A DNA stretch of 64,000 bases from Chryseobacterium sp. FH2. Its GTDB lineage: Bacteria; Bacteroidota; Bacteroidia; Flavobacteriales; Weeksellaceae. The notes below the pieces were generated by a model. The model was not told where the DNA came from and searched no databases. It worked only from the letters and a program-made list of their open reading frames with translations. A program made the position numbers and the translations under genes. This document shows, one piece after another, positions 50,002-58,222 of this stretch; the first letter of the stretch is position 1, and the number at the start of each line of letters is the position of its first letter. The stretch covers positions 496,001 to 560,000 of the forward strand of contig NZ_LFNE01000001.1 in NCBI RefSeq assembly GCF_001045455.1, written 5' to 3'.

Positions 50002-50874
50002 TTAAATATTGTACTTTTTTCCCGAAGTGTAATTTTTCTTGAAATTTATAGGTGTGCTTCCAGTTTTATGGGTAAAAAGCCGGTTGAAATAAGCGGGATC
50101 TTCATATCCTAAATCATATGCGATTTCTTTGACAGGTTTATCTGTATAAAATAAAAGTCTTTTGGCTTCCAGTAAAATCCTATTAATAATAAACTGGTTC
50201 GGAGATTCAAGATGTAAACTTTTGAATTTATGAGTCAAGGTTTTAGGAGCAATATGAAGAAGCTCTGCATAATCGGCAACATTGTGCTTTTCCCTGAAAT
50301 GAATTTCTAAATATCGGCTGAAATCTCGGAAAATATCCAATTCATTACTTGGAATTTTTATATTGTCATTATTCAAATTTTGTTTTTTCCATCTCCTTGT
50401 CGCGCGGATGATGATTTGTTTCAGATAGGTTCTGATCATTTCTTCGCTAGAAGACTCTTTCCATTCAAGCTCTTCTTTTATATTTTCAAACAAATTTTTA
50501 ATGATGATTGCTTCGGAAGCATCCAATTCTACCTTTGGAATTTCAAAAATATTATGAAAAAGAAGTCCGTCACAGGCAACTTCTTTGTCGTGAATCTGGA
50601 TACAATAAAAATCTCTGTTGTAGTAAATAATGGAAGCATTGTCTGAACTTCCGTTTTTGATATTTACATATTGATAAGTGGCAAAAAATAGAGTAGGAGC
50701 TTTTGTTTCGTAATGGTTAAAATCTACCGTAAGATTGTAATTTTCAGGAACTAATAAGATTTTAATATACGGACGGAATTTTGTCTGGTCAATAGTGTTG
50801 AGGTTGTCATTAGAAAAAATATTCAACCCGAATTTTTTGTAATTGTCCTCAAAGATAAAATCCTGTAACGCCAT
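50002..50874 (-). CDS. AraC-family transcriptional regulator
   Basis: 290 residues. C-terminal AraC HTH pair: HNVADYAELLHIAPKTLTHKFKSLH and KPVKEIAYDLGYEDPAYFNRLFTHKTGSTP. N-terminal cupin-type sensing domain with FNHYETKAPTLFFATYQYVNI. Ends 85 bp upstream of osmC in the same direction, so it could regulate osmC. A TATCTTTA -7 box lies at 50890-50897. Confidence 0.85.
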   Translation of the reverse strand: MALQDFIFEDNYKKFGLNIFSNDNLNTIDQTKFRPYIKILLVPENYNLTVDFNHYETKAPTLFFATYQYVNIKNGSSDNASIIYYNRDFYCIQIHDKEVACDGLLFHNIFEIPKVELDASEAIIIKNLFENIKEELEWKESSSEEMIRTYLKQIIIRATRRWKKQNLNNDNIKIPSNELDIFRDFSRYLEIHFREKHNVADYAELLHIAPKTLTHKFKSLHLESPNQFIINRILLEAKRLLFYTDKPVKEIAYDLGYEDPAYFNRLFTHKTGSTPINFKKNYTSGKKYNI

Positions 50875-50904
50875 ATTTTTACTTTACAATAAAGATACAA
50901 AAAA

Positions 50905-50940
50905 GCATGGCTTCATAAAATTAAATTATTGAAACCATGC
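50905..50940 (-). terminator. Terminator after the HMA-TonB receptor gene
   Basis: Long stem GCATGG...TTCA with TGAA...CCATGC (one mismatch), 24 bp after the receptor stop codon, T-rich on the minus strand. Confidence 0.55.
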
Positions 50941-50963
50941 CTGTATTTTTGATTCGGATTGGA

Positions 50964-53633
50964 TTAAAAAGTCACATCCAGACCAATATAAAAGTTGGCT
51001 TTCATAATGGGGGCGTAGACCATTCCACCGTCAAAATAATTTCCAAAAGGGTTTGTAAAATCTACAATCGCGTTTTTCTGATAGTAAGAATTTAGGTTTT
51101 CACCACCCAGATACGCTCTGAGATTTTTATTGAAGTTTCTTGAAATCTGGGCATTCAAAATGGCGTACGGTTCTGAGTAAGTTGGTAGCTGTAATTCTTT
51201 AGGATTTGTTGAGGTATCGGGAAATCTTTGCTTCCCAACCCAATTCAGGGTTGTATCAAAACTCCAGAATCCGCCTTTATCATTCTTGTCTGTTGAATAG
51301 GCTAAATTCACAAAACCTCTGTGTTTCGCTATAAAGGGAACTTCTCGTCTCCCTCCAAGATAATCAGTCTGAACATCGTAATATTTATAAGCCAGTCTTA
51401 CCTCAAAATTCTTGAAAGGTGTAAAATCCCATTGTGTCTGAAAAGAGTTGGCGAAAGATTTTCCGTCCAAATTATAGAAAGTCAGTTGTTGAGGTGAGCG
51501 GTCTAAATCCACTAAAACCTGATCTTGGAAATCTGTTCTAAAAAAGTCTGCAGTAATCGTAGATTTTCTTCCGAAAATATTAAATTCCTGTTGTAAACTT
51601 GCTCCATAATTCCATGCAATTTCAGGTTTTAAACCGTAAATATTTCCGCTATTTTGTAAGATTTGAATCGAACGGTTTGATGCAAAATACTGTTGGTTTT
51701 CTGCAAAAACATTTGCTGTTCTGAAACCTCTTCCCGCAGAGACCCTCAAAATAGTTTGAGGAGTAAAATCATATTTAAAATTCAATCTTGGCGTGAATTG
51801 CGTTCCTGCCAAATTATGGAAATCAACTCTTGCTCCCGCAACTAAAGTATATTTCACACCAGTCAAAGTATATTCTGCAAAGGCTCCCGGAACAATTTCG
51901 TTTCGTTTAAAAATATCAATTAAATATTTTTCTTCATAACCGTCATACATGAAGCTTGCTCCGGCTTTATATTTATGATTGGTATTTCCTAAAATACTTT
52001 CAAAAATCAAGTTTGAATAATACGTATGCTGTTTTCCGGAATAATTTCTTAACCCAAAGAAACTGTCCTGCTGGTGATAAACATATTGATTCATCCAGCC
52101 TAAACTTTGATACGGCTTTCCTTTAAAGACATAACCCGTTTTGTTCCAAACCTGAAATCTCGAAATATCAATTCCGACTCCGTAAGCGGTTTGTTCGTCT
52201 TGATCTAAACTTTTGTCAAAGGCAGTTTGTCCTGCGGTTCTATTGTCTTTAATGAAATTAATTCCGAAGTGTGAGCCAAAACCTGACTTCTCCAAATCAT
52301 TATAATTCAACAAATAAGCTGCATTTATTTGTGTTCCTTTCGGCCTGTCCAAAAAGCCATCATTATTCATATCCGTATTACCGAAAGTTCCGTTTCCGTG
52401 AAGCAGAAAAGTCTGTGACCATTTTTCGTTAATGGGTGAAACGCTCGTTATATTGGCTTCCGCTCTTCCATTAAAATCAGAAAATAAATTCAGTGAAGTT
52501 TCGGGGGTCTTTGCATTTTTTAGAAGCTCCGTATTGATTTGACCTGTAATACTTTCGTAACCGTTTGTTACTGTGCTTCCGCCTTTTGTTAACTGAATGC
52601 TTTCAATCCATCTTCCGGGAATGAAACTCAATCCGTAAGCCGAAGCCAGCCCTCTGATTTCAGGTAACAATTCTTTCGTTAAGCTCGTATATTTTTGGTC
52701 TAAACCTAACATTTTCAGTTGCTTCGTTCCTGTCACCGCATTGCTGAAAGAAACATCCACAGTTGCATTAGTTTCAAAACTTTCGGATAAATTACAACAA
52801 GCTGCTTTTAATAATTCTTTTTTGTCAATATTAAAAACCAATCCTGCTTCTTTTTTGTTTAGAGAGGTTGCTGCTTTTGATCCTGTTACAGTAACACCTT
52901 CAATATGTTTTTCATTTGAAGAATTATGGTCGTTGTGATTGGCGTGTTCAGAAGTTGTTGCTTCTACAGCATGAACCTTTGGATTTGCTTCTCCAAAGGG
53001 AATTTCTCTGTCGTAAAGACAACATGCAGGCAGATTTTTATAAATATTGTCATTAGATTTATACTTTTCATTGTCATGACCAACGTCTGCAATTTTCTTT
53101 AAAATTTTATCTGAGGAAGTCTTTTTCGAGTCAAAACTTAAAATAACCATTTGCTTTTCTGCGTTCCACTCTGCTGAGTCTGCTCCAGCATCTTTGGCTG
53201 CTTTTTCAATTCTGGCTTTGCAGGATTCACAATTTCCTTTTACATAAAATTCATTTTCTTTTTTTAAGTAATGTTCATGATTTTCAGTAGCATTAGACTG
53301 TAAATCTCTATTGTAATGACAGCATCCGGGAAGTGCTTCGTAGGTTGCATCGGTTGTTTTAAATTTTTCATTGTCATGACCGGCTTCAGCTACTTTTTTT
53401 AAGATATCATCTGTAGAAATGTTATTGTCTGTTTCTACAGTTAGAGTCTGTAAATCAATAGAATATATAGCCGTTTTCGCTCCTGCTTTTTTGGCTGTGG
53501 TTTCAATTCTTTCTTTACACATATCGCAGTTTCCTTTTACTTTAAACTGGTTTTTAGAAAGATTTTGAGCAAGAATAAATTGTGCAAATAATAAGAATAC
53601 ACCAAGAATAATCCTGGAAATATATAATTTCAT
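50964..53633 (-). CDS. TonB-dependent outer-membrane receptor with two heavy-metal-binding domains
   Basis: 889 residues. Signal peptide (to about 23), then two HMA-like domains: C36-D-M-C39 and C135-E-S-C138, each followed by a GCC/ACC pair (C104-C105 and C204-C205) and shared HDNEK(F/Y) segments. From about 245 the TonB plug (IEGVTVTGSKAATSLNKKEAG...SFETNATVDVSFSNAVTG) and the 22-strand barrel ending in ANFYIGLDVTF. The metal-binding domains replace the more usual carboxypeptidase-like domain, suggesting copper or another soft metal. Neighbouring Cys/His-rich genes support this. Substrate is inference. Confidence 0.85.
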   Translation of the reverse strand: MKLYISRIILGVFLLFAQFILAQNLSKNQFKVKGNCDMCKERIETTAKKAGAKTAIYSIDLQTLTVETDNNISTDDILKKVAEAGHDNEKFKTTDATYEALPGCCHYNRDLQSNATENHEHYLKKENEFYVKGNCESCKARIEKAAKDAGADSAEWNAEKQMVILSFDSKKTSSDKILKKIADVGHDNEKYKSNDNIYKNLPACCLYDREIPFGEANPKVHAVEATTSEHANHNDHNSSNEKHIEGVTVTGSKAATSLNKKEAGLVFNIDKKELLKAACCNLSESFETNATVDVSFSNAVTGTKQLKMLGLDQKYTSLTKELLPEIRGLASAYGLSFIPGRWIESIQLTKGGSTVTNGYESITGQINTELLKNAKTPETSLNLFSDFNGRAEANITSVSPINEKWSQTFLLHGNGTFGNTDMNNDGFLDRPKGTQINAAYLLNYNDLEKSGFGSHFGINFIKDNRTAGQTAFDKSLDQDEQTAYGVGIDISRFQVWNKTGYVFKGKPYQSLGWMNQYVYHQQDSFFGLRNYSGKQHTYYSNLIFESILGNTNHKYKAGASFMYDGYEEKYLIDIFKRNEIVPGAFAEYTLTGVKYTLVAGARVDFHNLAGTQFTPRLNFKYDFTPQTILRVSAGRGFRTANVFAENQQYFASNRSIQILQNSGNIYGLKPEIAWNYGASLQQEFNIFGRKSTITADFFRTDFQDQVLVDLDRSPQQLTFYNLDGKSFANSFQTQWDFTPFKNFEVRLAYKYYDVQTDYLGGRREVPFIAKHRGFVNLAYSTDKNDKGGFWSFDTTLNWVGKQRFPDTSTNPKELQLPTYSEPYAILNAQISRNFNKNLRAYLGGENLNSYYQKNAIVDFTNPFGNYFDGGMVYAPIMKANFYIGLDVTF

Positions 53634-53696
53634 TTTGTTTAAAATTTAGATTAATGGTAAAGCGGTTCATTAACTTTTTAATGAACTCAAACGTAA

Positions 53697-54065
53697 TTAA
53701 CCTATTTTCGGCGGTTGCCAGATTTCTTTTAAACTGTCTGAAATATGAGGATCTGAATACTCGAATTGTAAATTTTTATTTGCTTTGTAATAAGAAAATT
53801 CTAAATACAGGCTTTTAGAAAATGGTGTTTCTATAAAAGTGTAACAAACAATACATGTAGAACAACAGTCATCATGGCAAGAAGATTTCTGTTCCTTATT
53901 GTGATTGTTTTCTTTAGAATGTTCTTTGTGATCGTTTTTGCAACAATCCATTTTTGAGTCACTTTTGCAGCACGTTTCCTTTAAAACGTCAAAATAGAAA
54001 TTGTCTTTAGGAATTAAGAAAACTCCTAAACAGAAAATAATGGTTATGATCTGAAATAATTTCAC
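53697..54065 (-). CDS. Small Cys/His-rich exported protein (HYC_CC_PP-like)
   Basis: 122 residues with an N-terminal membrane segment (LFQIITIIFCLGVFLIP). It has eleven Cys and many His in ETCCKSD, MDCCKND, HKEHSKENNH, SCHDDCCSTCIVC, then a C-terminal EIWQPPKIG. Matches the HYC_CC_PP family as I recall it. Probably binds copper or zinc in the periplasm. It lies upstream of the HMA-TonB receptor with a 63-bp gap and may be co-transcribed. Confidence 0.75.
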   Translation of the reverse strand: MKLFQIITIIFCLGVFLIPKDNFYFDVLKETCCKSDSKMDCCKNDHKEHSKENNHNKEQKSSCHDDCCSTCIVCYTFIETPFSKSLYLEFSYYKANKNLQFEYSDPHISDSLKEIWQPPKIG

Positions 54066-54083
54066 GGCTGCAAAATTACAAAA

Positions 54084-54722
54084 TTATGGCAATACGTCGC
54101 CTACTTTAATGGAACAATTATGCCAAGGTTCTCCGTGTGGCGGATTTAATTCTGGTTTTGGACCTGTGGGTTCAGGTGTTGGAGCCGGCGTGGGTGTGTT
54201 TTGAGCGATTGTTTGAGCAGGTTGTGGAGCTGAATCCGGTTTGCTGTTTAAAGGCTGTCCAACAGGGATATCACACCTGTGACCGGGCTGTCCGTGTGGA
54301 GGATTCATTCCCGGAGCTGTTTTTATAGGTTTTCCGTTATTATCTACGGTAAATTTTCCTGGTTTTAAGGCATTTGGATCAATCTGAATAGTCTGAGTTC
54401 CGTTTGCGTTTTGAGTAGCCTGTGCTGCAGGGGCTGGTTTGCTGTTTAAAGGCTGTCCAACAGGAATGTCGCATCTGTGTCCCGGTTGGCCGTGAGGAGG
54501 ATTCATTCCCGGAGCTGTAGTTGTAGCCTCAGAATTAGCTACTGGAGTTACTGTCTGAGTATTATTTTGAATTCCGGCCTGGTCTAAAATTGAAACTCTC
54601 GGAGTAGCCACAGCGGGAGCCTGAACTCCTGCTTCTTCTGTTATATAAGTTGGCCTTTCGTCTTTTTTACAAGAAATGGTCAATATAGAAATGGCGATTA
54701 AACCTAAAAATGTATTCTTCAT
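54084..54722 (-). CDS. Proline-rich lipoprotein with HRCD repeats
   Basis: 212 residues. Lipobox LTIS-C at residue 18. Two nearly identical units with GMNPPHGQPGHRCDIPVGQPL (about 69-96 and 136-162) and a third variant ELNPPHGEPWHNCSIKVGDVL at the C-terminus, joined by Pro/Ala/Thr-rich linkers. The single Cys per unit beside two or three His suggests soft-metal binding. Located next to the Cys/His-rich protein. Function unknown; similar repeats occur in other Flavobacteriia (recall). Confidence 0.75.
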   Translation of the reverse strand: MKNTFLGLIAISILTISCKKDERPTYITEEAGVQAPAVATPRVSILDQAGIQNNTQTVTPVANSEATTTAPGMNPPHGQPGHRCDIPVGQPLNSKPAPAAQATQNANGTQTIQIDPNALKPGKFTVDNNGKPIKTAPGMNPPHGQPGHRCDIPVGQPLNSKPDSAPQPAQTIAQNTPTPAPTPEPTGPKPELNPPHGEPWHNCSIKVGDVLP

Positions 54723-54801
54723 ATCCTTTTGGTATGAAACAAAATTAGCAAAACATTTTTAATTGTTTTGCTAATTTTACATTTATAATGTTATTTCAGA
54801 A

Positions 54802-55488
54802 TTAATTCTTAACTAAAAGTCTGAATCCTTCTCCGTGAACATTGATGATTTCCAAACCTTCATCATCTTTTAACAGTTTACGAAGCTTGGCAATATAAAC
54901 GTCCATACTTCTTGCTGTGAAATAGTTTTCTTTTTTCCAGATTTTTCTTAAAGCTAAATCTCTCGGCATGAAATCATTTCTGTGAACGCAAAGAAGCTTT
55001 AACAATTCGTTTTCTTTTGGGGAAAGTTTGTATTCTTTATCACCAACTCTCAATTGTCTCAACATAGAATCAAAGAAAATATTACTGATTTTAAATTGTT
55101 CTTGTTCCTCATTTTCCAATGTAGAACTTCTTTGAAGAATAGCTTTGATTTTATATAGGAGTAATTCAGTATCAAATGGTTTTGTGATATAATCATCCGC
55201 GCCTAACTGATACCCCTTCAGGATATCCTCTCTCATGTTTCTTGCAGTCAGGAAAATGATAGGAGTATTTTTATCTATTTTTTTTACGTCTTCTGCTAAT
55301 GAAAACCCGTCTTTTTTAGGCATCATCACATCGAAAATGCAAATGTCAAATTCGTTTTCTGTAAATTCTTTCAACCCTTGCTCACCATCTGTTGCAAGAG
55401 TTACCTCAAAGTTGTTTATCGTCAAATAATCTTTCAACACGGCTCCGAAACTTTGATCGTCTTCTACTAATAATATTCTATTGCTCAT
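54802..55488 (-). CDS. Response regulator, OmpR/PhoB type (RprY-like)
   Basis: 228 residues. Receiver domain with acidic pocket EDD at 9-11, phospho-acceptor D53 in IFDVMMPKKDG, and the KPFD switch Lys. C-terminal winged helix: KLSPKENELLKLLCVHRNDFMPRDLALRKIW and SMDVYIAKLRKLLKDDEGLEIINVHGEGFRL. The kinase gene is upstream in the same direction, 102 bp away. RprY-like by length and genome style. Confidence 0.88.
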   Translation of the reverse strand: MSNRILLVEDDQSFGAVLKDYLTINNFEVTLATDGEQGLKEFTENEFDICIFDVMMPKKDGFSLAEDVKKIDKNTPIIFLTARNMREDILKGYQLGADDYITKPFDTELLLYKIKAILQRSSTLENEEQEQFKISNIFFDSMLRQLRVGDKEYKLSPKENELLKLLCVHRNDFMPRDLALRKIWKKENYFTARSMDVYIAKLRKLLKDDEGLEIINVHGEGFRLLVKN

Positions 55489-55590
55489 AGTTTTAATAAT
55501 TAAAAAATTAACAATTAAGAATGAATTGTTATTCCTTCTTGTCTATAAATATTTTGGTTTGGTTTATTTACTGTTTGTTTAAATCAATCC

Positions 55591-57138
55591 TTAACTCATT
55601 GGAAGTTTAATGGTAAACGTACTTCCTTTGTCCTTATGGGAGTCTACTATAATCTGCCCTTTATGTAATTCTACAATTTTTTTTACATAAGACAATCCTA
55701 AGCCCTGACCTTTTACATTGTGAATATTTCCGGTTTCTTCCCTGAAGAATTTTTCGAAAATTTTCGTCTTATTTTGAGTTTCCATACCCATTCCTTTATC
55801 TGAAATTTCGATTACATATAAATGTCCTTCATTACTTGTTTTTACATGAATTTCAGGTGCATCAGGTGAATATTTATTGGCATTGTCCAAAAGATTTACC
55901 AACATATTCGAAACGTGAAATTCATCTATTTTAAAGATGTAATTTGTGGCATTAAACTCCTGTGTCAGGGAGCCGTTTCTTTGCTTAACGATCAGATTAA
56001 ATGATTCTGTAGTTTTCTTAATCAATTCTCTTACATTAGTCTCCTTTAAGAATAGTTTTACTTCATTTCTTTCAAGTTTAGACATATTAAGAACGTTTTC
56101 CACTTGTTTTTTCATCCTTAGATTTTCCTGCTTGATCAGTTCTGAATAATACTTTACTTTATCAGGATTGGTTGCAATTTTATCATTTGCCAAAGAATCT
56201 GTTGCTACAGAAATCGTTGCCAAAGGAGTCTTAAACTCGTGAGACATGTTGTTGATAAAATCTGTTTTCACTTCTGCGAGTTTTTTCTGCCTCATCATAT
56301 AATTAATGGAAATAATATAAATCCCCAGAATAGTTAACAAGGAAAGGAAAGTTCCCAAGAGCATCGGCCAATTATTCATAGCCAGAGAATATTCTTTTTT
56401 AGGAAAAACTAAAGCTAAAGTGTATAGTGTACGTTCTTTATTGTCAGTGAAAAGAGGATAACTATAGGTATTATTATCTTTTTTTTCGGCGTAAATTTTA
56501 TTTGTAACACTTGTAAGTTTGTTATTTTTATCAATAACTCCATATCCAAATTTCGCAGATATTCCTCTTATTTTCAGTTCTTTAGAAATGATAGAGTCTA
56601 GAACGTTGGGATCTACTCTTTTTGTAATGGGTAAATTATTTCCGTTTACCTTGACAAATTCTTTCATGGCATAATCACCATTTTCAATTTCTCTATTAAG
56701 CTCAGCTGTCAGAAGTTCACGGTTTGTTGTATCTCGTTTTACCTTATAAGCCGCTTCATCACTGTAGAGTGTAGTCCATTTTATAGAATCTCCCTTTTGA
56801 GAAATGGGAAGCTGGTTTTTTGAAATAATATTTTTAGAATAAATGATTTGTCTCTGAGTCCCCGAATCTTCTACCTGTTGAATCGTCGTTAAAGAAGGTT
56901 GCTCACTATTGGCAAGTATGTTGTTTCTTAAATTATTATTATCCTGATTTAGATATTTGTCAACTTCGATTTCGCCAATATTTTTTGAAACATTTTCCAA
57001 TGCAGAATAAACTTTATTGGAAAAATCCTGTTCAAGAGTTCCATAATAACGTTTCAGCCAATAAAATTGGAGCGTAACGAAAACAATCAGTGAGATTGTC
57101 ATAAACACCGAAATTATTGGGATGAATTTATTATTCAT
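55591..57138 (-). CDS. Sensor histidine kinase (RprX-like)
   Basis: 515 residues. Two membrane helices (ISVFMTISLIVFVTLQFYWL and MLLGTFLSLLTILGIYIISI) enclose a periplasmic sensor domain of about 230 residues. Cytoplasmic kinase: H-box FINNMSHEFKTPLATI, N-box LVNLLDNANKYSPDAPEI, G-boxes DKGMGM and GQGLGLSYV. Phosphorylates the regulator at 54802-55488. No HAMP domain is obvious. Confidence 0.88.
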   Translation of the reverse strand: MNNKFIPIISVFMTISLIVFVTLQFYWLKRYYGTLEQDFSNKVYSALENVSKNIGEIEVDKYLNQDNNNLRNNILANSEQPSLTTIQQVEDSGTQRQIIYSKNIISKNQLPISQKGDSIKWTTLYSDEAAYKVKRDTTNRELLTAELNREIENGDYAMKEFVKVNGNNLPITKRVDPNVLDSIISKELKIRGISAKFGYGVIDKNNKLTSVTNKIYAEKKDNNTYSYPLFTDNKERTLYTLALVFPKKEYSLAMNNWPMLLGTFLSLLTILGIYIISINYMMRQKKLAEVKTDFINNMSHEFKTPLATISVATDSLANDKIATNPDKVKYYSELIKQENLRMKKQVENVLNMSKLERNEVKLFLKETNVRELIKKTTESFNLIVKQRNGSLTQEFNATNYIFKIDEFHVSNMLVNLLDNANKYSPDAPEIHVKTSNEGHLYVIEISDKGMGMETQNKTKIFEKFFREETGNIHNVKGQGLGLSYVKKIVELHKGQIIVDSHKDKGSTFTIKLPMS

Positions 57139-57345
57139 TTACTTTATTTTATAAGTTTTTTTAAAAAAGTGAATGTTAAAATTAATTATTTTAAGACTTG
57201 ATAAACAAAAAACGAGCCAAAAAATTGTGTAATTTTTCTTAAAACAGTGTTTTTTAACATTTATTTATAAATTTTCAATTACTTGCCATATGAAAAGTAT
57301 GGCTACAGAATAAAGAGTTAGCTTTGTTTTAAACAAAATATTATT

Positions 57346-57837
57346 ATGGAATCTGATATCATTTTTAACAAAGATTTTGATTCAAACAGTGTTTATGTCA
57401 TGAAAATTTATAGCGCTGATGTCTCAAAAGTATGGAATTATTTTACCCAGTCTGAATTATTAGATGAGTGGTGGGCTCCAAAACCTTGGAAATGCGAAAC
57501 AAAAAACCAGGACTTTAAAGAAGGCGGAATATGGTTGTATTCAATGGTTGGCCCGGAAGAAGAGAGACATTATGCTAGGGTAAAATATGGTGAAATCATG
57601 GAACATAGAAGTTTCGACGGAGTTGATGCTTTTTGTGATGAAAACGGTACAATTAATGAAAATTTTGGGCGGTCGAAATGGCTATTCGGTTTCACGGGTG
57701 TAGAAGAGGGAACAAAAGTGACAATAAATATTCATTTTCAGACAAAAGAAGCAATGCAGCAGCAACTGGATATGGGTTTTGAGGAAGGTTTTAAAATGGG
57801 CTTGAATCAATTAGAACAAATTTTGAAAAAACAATAG
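57346..57837 (+). CDS. SRPBCC/AHSA1-type protein
   Basis: 163 residues. START-like fold pattern: VYVMKIYSADVSKVWNYFTQSELLDEWWAPKPWKCE, FKEGGIWLYSMVGPEE, and the final helix EEGFKMGLNQLEQIL. These proteins bind small hydrophobic ligands or assist chaperones. Monocistronic, with a strong bidirectional terminator 7 bp after it. Confidence 0.8.
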   Translation: MESDIIFNKDFDSNSVYVMKIYSADVSKVWNYFTQSELLDEWWAPKPWKCETKNQDFKEGGIWLYSMVGPEEERHYARVKYGEIMEHRSFDGVDAFCDENGTINENFGRSKWLFGFTGVEEGTKVTINIHFQTKEAMQQQLDMGFEEGFKMGLNQLEQILKKQ

Positions 57838-57844
57838 TAACAAT

Positions 57845-57878
57845 AAAAAACGGTAAGCAATATTGCTTACCGTTTTTT
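57845..57878. terminator. Bidirectional terminator
   Basis: A perfect 34-bp palindrome of two 17-base arms (core CGGTAAGCAA with its complement, flanked by A and T runs) between two convergent genes. Confidence 0.9.
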
Positions 57879-57880
57879 AT

Positions 57881-58222
57881 TTAAATCAATTCTTCATCCT
57901 GAAAATACTGAATAATTGCTTTTTTCATAAGCAGGGTCTGCTCATTCGGACGTAATTCAGGCAGTTCTTCCAGCTGTTCAAAATGTGGCCATCCATCTTC
58001 GTAATGCGAAAATTTATAGTACCCGAAGGGTTCCAGTAATCTGCAAACTGCGATGTGAAGAATATTTAATTTATCGTCTTTTGTATATTTCTGTTGGCCG
58101 CTTCCCAATTCCTGAAGCCCGATTAAAAAAAGTAATGTTTCAATCGGTGGATCTTTTTCAGTCTCAAAATTTTCAATGAAAAACTGTTCTATTTTTTTCC
58201 AGTATTCCGCTTCGTTAATCAT
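57881..58222 (-). CDS. Hypothetical protein downstream of oligopeptidase B
   Basis: 113 residues, acidic, helical. It has SGQQKYTKDDKLNILHIAVCRLLEPFGYYKFSHYEDGWPHFEQLEEL, which resembles small conserved Flavobacteriia proteins of unknown role. The start codon overlaps the end of the oligopeptidase gene by 8 bp, so the two are translationally coupled. Confidence 0.7.
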   Translation of the reverse strand: MINEAEYWKKIEQFFIENFETEKDPPIETLLFLIGLQELGSGQQKYTKDDKLNILHIAVCRLLEPFGYYKFSHYEDGWPHFEQLEELPELRPNEQTLLMKKAIIQYFQDEELI

